Shown: positions 58,441 through 64,000 of the stretch, piece by piece
Numbering within the stretch: position 1 is the first letter of the stretch
Layout of the letters: every line of letters begins with the position of its first letter
Assembly (NCBI GenBank): GCA_013365325.1
Contig: JABVXV010000145.1
Location: 1-64,000 of the forward strand
Direction of reading: 5' to 3'
Source of the DNA: Dipetalonema caudispina
Lineage: Eukaryota; Nematoda; Chromadorea; Rhabditida; Onchocercidae
DNA length: 64,000 nucleotides
Notes under the pieces: generated by a model
Seen by the model: the letters and a program-made list of their open reading frames with translations, nothing else
Told to the model about the DNA's origin: nothing
The model's database searches: none
Translations under genes and position numbers: made by a program

Positions 58441-59817
58441 ATTGTAATATTATCTTTGATATAAAATAGTCAAAAATAATTATCGATTGATTGCTTAACA
58501 AAATATTAAAATATATGTCATATCATAAAACGTTGTCTTTTTTCTTAACTAATTTTGTACATCCTTCATGATATCTTTATTGTTGAATAGAAGATGAAAC
58601 TAATGACATGAATGATCGATTAAATTTTGTAAACAATTCATAGGAGAATTGTTGAACAGTTCGAAAGAATTTCTGAAGTTGAAAAATGAACTCTGATGTA
58701 ATGTAAAAAAAAATTCAAATGAGGATATTTATATATTAACTTCAACGAAAAGAAAAAAAGTGGGATTTGAAGGGAATGGAGGTGTGATACAGCTAATTAA
58801 GGGAAATAAATGTCAATTAGCGATATCTAACAATTAAACATAGTTCACGCAACGTAACATGTTTTTAATATATTTTAGCAAAAAAACTCTATGAGAATAA
58901 AACCAAAACTTTATTTCTATGATCGCTGCTGGACAACAACTTACTTTGTGATGACAGCAACGATATATTTTATGTTTGATATGTAAGTATTTGAACTGTA
59001 TTTGTTTAATCCTTTTGAGGTTAAACAGTACAGAAAACGATAAGCTCGTTGTTTGGGGGCTTGTTCGAGTTGTTTGCTTCACCGTACGGAAGAAACAAGT
59101 CGAATAAACGACTCATGAGTAGCGGTGTTTTCAGCGCTTTGGTATTTTTTGGAAGGTGCTCCGTTAGGAGTACCGGACTGATAATTTTCGTGCAGAAAAA
59201 GGGTTGCCAATCAGGATTGAGCTATACCATTTCAGTAATCTAATCACTTAGTCAATCGAATGGTGAAATTTTTACTTCGGAATTTATTTGTTGATTATTT
59301 GAACTGAACTGTCAGCATTGTAAATTGATGACATTTCAATCATCCATTGAGGACTAATCAACAAATAATACAATCCTCATTCTTATTATAAAATTTGCAA
59401 TGGAACTCACAGGCCAACGTTGGTCAAAAAATAACTCGACGAGGGATCATCAATATACAAACACATTTGCTATTATTAGCTGATAGATAAGATAGAGAAA
59501 TAAAGTAGAACATTTAAATTGTCAATTTACTTAACAAAAAGCCACTGCTGTGAATAGTATTTCTATTTTTGTTCCAATTCTTTAATTTTCAAGCAATGCA
59601 AAAAAAATTGATCTAAAGATCCTAATTTTTATTATTTTCACTATGATTAAGCTTCATTGGAATATAAACAATTCCTGAAATAATGATGGAAGATGATTTA
59701 TTGATTGATTTCTGAGACAGTTTGCTTAACCGGTCGATGAACTGCTAAGCGTTTTTGTAACTTGGGAACTAAAGCGTAAGCTTTTCTAAGAAACGATGAA
59801 AAGATCAAAAAGAAGAG
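58441..59817. repeat. Repeat family copy 4 (near-identical core to copy 1)
   Basis: Third member of the tandem cluster. Positions 58468-59694 are almost identical to 44384-45610, whereas the left ~30 bp and right ~120 bp of the homology are visibly diverged. Spacing between the cores is 14,084 bp. Confidence 0.9.
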
Positions 59818-59942
59818 ACAAAAAGTGATTGACTGTATTTTATCAATATCAATCAACAGAACAGCCAATGATTTTAGAAACTGTACTAATCAGCTTACAC
59901 AGAAATCGATAACATAAGAAGAACATATATACGATAATGCTT

Positions 59943-59998
59943 GACGTAGCTACGTCTTCGGTAACAAACATAATGTGATTTATGTTTGTTACTGAAGA
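59943..59998. other. Palindrome GACGTAGCTACGTC followed by a 19-bp stem hairpin
   Basis: The perfect 14-bp palindrome is at 59943-59956. Overlapping it, arms at 59955-59973 and 59980-59998 pair over 19 bp with a single G-T position and a 6-nt loop. In RNA the G-T would be a wobble pair, so the stem would be unbroken. It lies just past the end of repeat copy 4. Confidence 0.6.
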
Positions 59999-62900
59999 TT
60001 TAATTGGAGATAAATAAAAACTGCTCATTAAATAACTTTAAAAAGCTCGTTTTAGATTGTTATGTCCCAGAAATGAATTTATTACCACAAGATACTGAAC
60101 ATTTTTCAAACACGTTGAGGGTACAGTTTTTAGGAAATTTTTTTCTGGAAATTATTCAGTGGAATAGAGTAAGGAGAAATTTCTGGCAATTGGTATCAGA
60201 AGCTTGCATGCCCTGGAGAATAATACAATAAACTCTCATTGTTCTAAGTACAATAATGATGAAATGAAGGGTGGACTTCATATATTGTTGTTAAGAAAAG
60301 TTTCCGAACAAACGATCAATGCTTGAAGAATAGGACAAATTCGGGAATATTTTTCAAATAATTTTATTACCGAAGTATCATAAAAAATCATCAAAATTTT
60401 CTCTAATTAAACAAGACTACATGAAGAATACGTTACCAATTTTAGGTCAGCAAGGATTTATTTTGTGGTACACTCTTGCAGTACAGGCTTCTGACAGCAG
60501 CTGTCGGAACATTTTCCGCAATCTATTTGTTGATTAAACGATGAAGCTCTCTGAAATACTCTATTCCAATCAGCTAAAACACAATATCCATTCTATGGTC
60601 TGTTTAGATATTCCGGAAAAATGCACTTGCATTAAAGCCATCAAATTATTTCCACTTTTGCAACTGAACTAATCTAAACTTAATCAGCTGTTGAAAATTG
60701 AATCCAATTTTTAAATTTGAAAATAAAACGTATCAATATCAAGAGATGAATACTCAGTTGTTTTCAGTTTCAAAGAGGAGGACACTGCCAGTGGACTTCA
60801 AAGATGTAACTTGATCTTATGAGGAAGCATCGATATATTTGCGCAGCTTATAATATAATATCAATTACTAAAAGATATTTCTAATGAAATAATGGAAACT
60901 ATTTTTGATATATTGGGGAATTTATTATATTTTAGACTGTAATTTTTCTAAAAATATTTATAAGTTACTACATTATTTGATAACTGTTATAACAAGCAAA
61001 TGCAAAGTAATACGTAGTGCAATAATGATTAACTCTCTTATCTCTTCTTGTATTGTTGAAAAATTTTAAGAAATAGTTTGTTCAAATTAAAATATCTAAT
61101 CTTTTGGTTGTTGAAAAAGAATTGCAATAATCAAAAGATTCCAATGTGTATTGCAGTCTAAATTAATAAAATCTCAATTAAAGGAACACAACAAAGGAGA
61201 AGGATGGATAGGGGAATTTTCTTCATTTATTTTTTGAATGGAACTGCAAATTCTGATATATTAGAAGGAGAAAAAAAAAGAAGTTTTTGAATTCAACAAC
61301 AAATATATCATTGAAGCAAGTGAAGAACAATTTTCGAAAACACGAAAATTATCACAAACATTTCAACGGAAACGTATTTCATGAGAGATTTCTTGCAAAA
61401 TTTTCAAAAAATGAGCATTTATCAAAACTGTACGCTTTTCCTTGCCTGAAACAATGGGAAAAAAAGTAATGTATGGAAAGAATATTCGATGTATATATAC
61501 ATAAGTATATATAACAATTCGTTACTTTCAACCTATGAAGAATTGTTAGAAACTTAGATTCTTTTATTTTAAAGATTTTAGAGATTTAAACTGAAAACTT
61601 TAAATTATAAAATGAAAAGAATGAAATTATAATGTAAAGGACATCATACACAGTCAAGTAGATCTTATAGTTGGACTGATCATATGACATAGATGAAGTG
61701 ACAAGTGATCGAACGAGATGACCGTTTTTGATGATTTCTAAAGAAATGAAACAAAAGTTGAACGAATGATCGATCTCCTAACGGTCTCTTCGATATTATG
61801 TAAATGATGAAGGTAATAAAATTGTCAATTTCAGCTATATGAAATAGCTTTATACCAACTGATTCAAATGAATAATAATAGAAAAGCAAAATTTTCAGTG
61901 TAAAGCAAAAAAAAAAGAAAAAAAAAATGCAAACAAATAGACTTTTTAAAGCATTATTAGATGGAAAGATAAAAAGATTTCTCCCATTTTCCATGAAAAT
62001 TATCAAAATAGTCTAAGCTACCTTAGTTTAATACAAAGTAAATAACTAACCTCCTCCGAAATGTAAGCAATAATTACTGCTTTTCCTTAAATCATACTTT
62101 CATTTTTTTTATCTGTTGATTTCCTTTTCACATATGCTCTTATTTTGCAAAGGAAAAAAAAAAAAAAAAAGATGAAAATGAAATGAGTTAAATTAAGAGC
62201 AAAAATCATTGGATAATGATTAAATTAAATGGGTTAGTTAGGTATGTTTCAAGAATTAAATATTGCTAGTAACAGTGTAAAAGGATTTAGAGGAAAAAGT
62301 TCCAAAATGGAAATAAATTAAGGAATATACTTTGGTATAAAGGAAAGACAAAATAATCTATGATAGTATCCATCACCTGCATTACTTCGATCCTTTTTAA
62401 TTCACAGTGATTTTCATTTTATCTCATTTCAACTTTCATTACTAGGCTAAAACGATTACAACAATTATTATGTAAAGCTTGGACTAATGATTCATTAATA
62501 TATAATCTGATTTAATGGAAATCATTTATTAATATATAAAGCATCTACTAAGAAAAGCGGTAAAAAAAAAATTTTATAGAAGCAGAAAAGTATTAAGTGT
62601 GAAAAAGGAGTTTATTAGATAACAATTTGGAGGATTGATTGAATTTATAAATGGTTTCATGGGACTGCTAAATTTTGATCCAATAACTTCTCAACAGTCA
62701 GGTGATGATAGTAATTTAAGTAGTGAAAACGAAAATAAAAAAAAGAAAAACACATTTAATTTTATAAACACTTTAAAACTAACGTTTTTTTTTTTGAGAC
62801 ATTATATTAAACTTGAAATATCGATTGATTTCAAAAAATTGTTCTTAATGAAAAATATTTTCTAAGACATACACCTTAAGATGGAAAATACGGAAAATAG

Positions 62901-64000
62901 CAATTCTTCAAACTATTTTTTCATTGCCAAATTATTTTCAATAATAAAACCTAATTATTTCGTGATCGATAAAGAATTACTGAGTACATTTTTTGAAAGC
63001 TTGAAGTAATTTTTAATGTCCAGAAAGAAATCAATTGACAAATTTGTACTTTTATTGCTATTTTGGTAAACCGGAAGTTGCATGACGGATTTTGTAAAAA
63101 CACACCGTTGCACTACCGATAATCAACAGCTGTTATCTTCAGGTCTATCATTTTAATACAGTCTAAAGCCAACTGATGAAATTATAGCAGAAACGGATGA
63201 GAATTTCCAGTAAAAATAAAAATTTATCAGCAATTGTAGCATAAATGGGATTTGGATATAAAATATGGAGAAGTTCGGAAAGGAAGGGAAAAGGTTTACA
63301 AGTGTGAAAGCTGCTCAAAAAGGTAAGAGCGAATAAATATCGAGATCATTAACCCAGTTAAGGAGAAAGAATGACATAATACCGTAATAAAATACCTTCA
63401 CGAACTTTTCATCTATCATCTCACCTCTCGGGGTTAATTTATTTGATGACATACCTATGTATACAGTCCTAATATTGACATATATTACTGTAAGGAAGGG
63501 ATGGATAAAAATGTTATTTCATTTTGCCTGGAGGTAAGACTGGAAAACAATGAAGCATTAAATGAGGGAGGGAAATTATTTTACAAAACAAGCCTGGCTT
63601 TCGGTGGCATTTTCATTTGTTTATTAAGAATGTTTATTTTTGAAAAATTTAGCACAGAAAAAAAAAAGATGCTGGAAAAAGAAATAAGTAATATTTCAAA
63701 CAAATTCTGAAAAAAAAAAAAAAAAATTTTTTTAGTAATTGTTAGTAATTTCGTTCATTCACATTATTCTGAGATCGCTTTTAGCAATTGCTCCCATTTT
63801 ATGTGCTAAATTGATGAAATCAATTTCAAAGCCCGAAATGGTCGTAATTTCTGGCCAGGAATGGCTATGACATCAAATCGCTTATAATGGTTTTGTATGC
63901 GAGCTGCTTCCTTGAGGAGTTTAGGATGCTAACCAATCAAACTATAATGTTTAATTTATTTCTGGCTTTGATTCATCATAGCCAAGTATTTGACAAAGCT
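59999..64000. other. Right end, no supported gene
   Basis: AT-rich sequence with short frames (at most 108 codons, 61680-62006 minus, which spans an A-rich tract). A plus-strand frame at 63501-63710 reads MDKNVISFCLEVRLENNEAL... but has no family match and no splice partner. The sequence continues past the window edge. Confidence 0.5.

Noticed and set aside
1..64000. CRISPR arrays, bacterial operons, phage or insertion-sequence genes
   Set aside because: Nothing of this kind is present. The splice structure, composition and gene content are those of a eukaryotic nuclear genome.
1..64000. tRNA, rRNA, snRNA or spliced-leader RNA genes
   Set aside because: I did not recognise any by eye. A covariance-model search would be needed to exclude them.

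Overview
The window looks like nuclear DNA of a parasitic-type nematode. It is very AT-rich and full of homopolymer runs and microsatellites. Genes have many small exons whose 3' splice sites mostly follow the nematode TTTTCAG/TTTTTAG style. The clearest gene is an ERG-type potassium channel of the UNC-103 class. The lineage within nematodes (filarial/spirurid-like) is a guess from composition and intron style, not shown by a marker.

Layout. 1-5.7 kb has no gene I can support. 5.7-8.1 kb (minus) is a complete seven-exon gene for the alpha subunit of eIF2B; every exon junction keeps frame and gives 308 residues. 8.1-9.6 kb is a divergent intergenic region with a degenerate ~22-bp minisatellite. 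9.6-11.6 kb (plus) is a six-exon gene with an N-terminal DEK-C-like domain, a basic middle, a SWIB/MDM2 domain and an acidic tail, resembling yeast UAF30/Spp27-type proteins. 11.6-15.0 kb is intergenic. 15.0-36.8 kb (minus) is the ERG channel gene: 17 coding exons, 830 residues in the basic model, with S1-S6, the SIGFGN filter, C-linker, cyclic-nucleotide-binding homology domain and a short coiled-coil C-terminal tail. A 24-nt in-frame candidate microexon lies in the intron that splits the S3-S4 linker.

36.8-64 kb has no gene with a recognisable product. It does hold coding-like pieces on the minus strand. One is a short ATG exon with a good donor at 42.6 kb, in phase with the channel's second exon. 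The other is a phase-compatible exon pair at 55.1-55.6 kb. Both could be distal alternative 5' exons of the channel gene; C. elegans unc-103 is known to use several promoters. The same stretch carries a repeat family (one copy at 44.4-45.7 kb, a cluster at 56.9-59.8 kb) in which two copies 14 kb apart are almost identical over ~1.23 kb but diverge abruptly on both sides.

The three confident genes have unrelated jobs: translation-initiation control, chromatin/transcription and membrane excitability. Nothing suggests an operon. I found no convincing new multi-gene system. The best leads are the channel microexon and alternative 5' exons, the gene-conversion-like repeat pair and two perfect or near-perfect hairpins.
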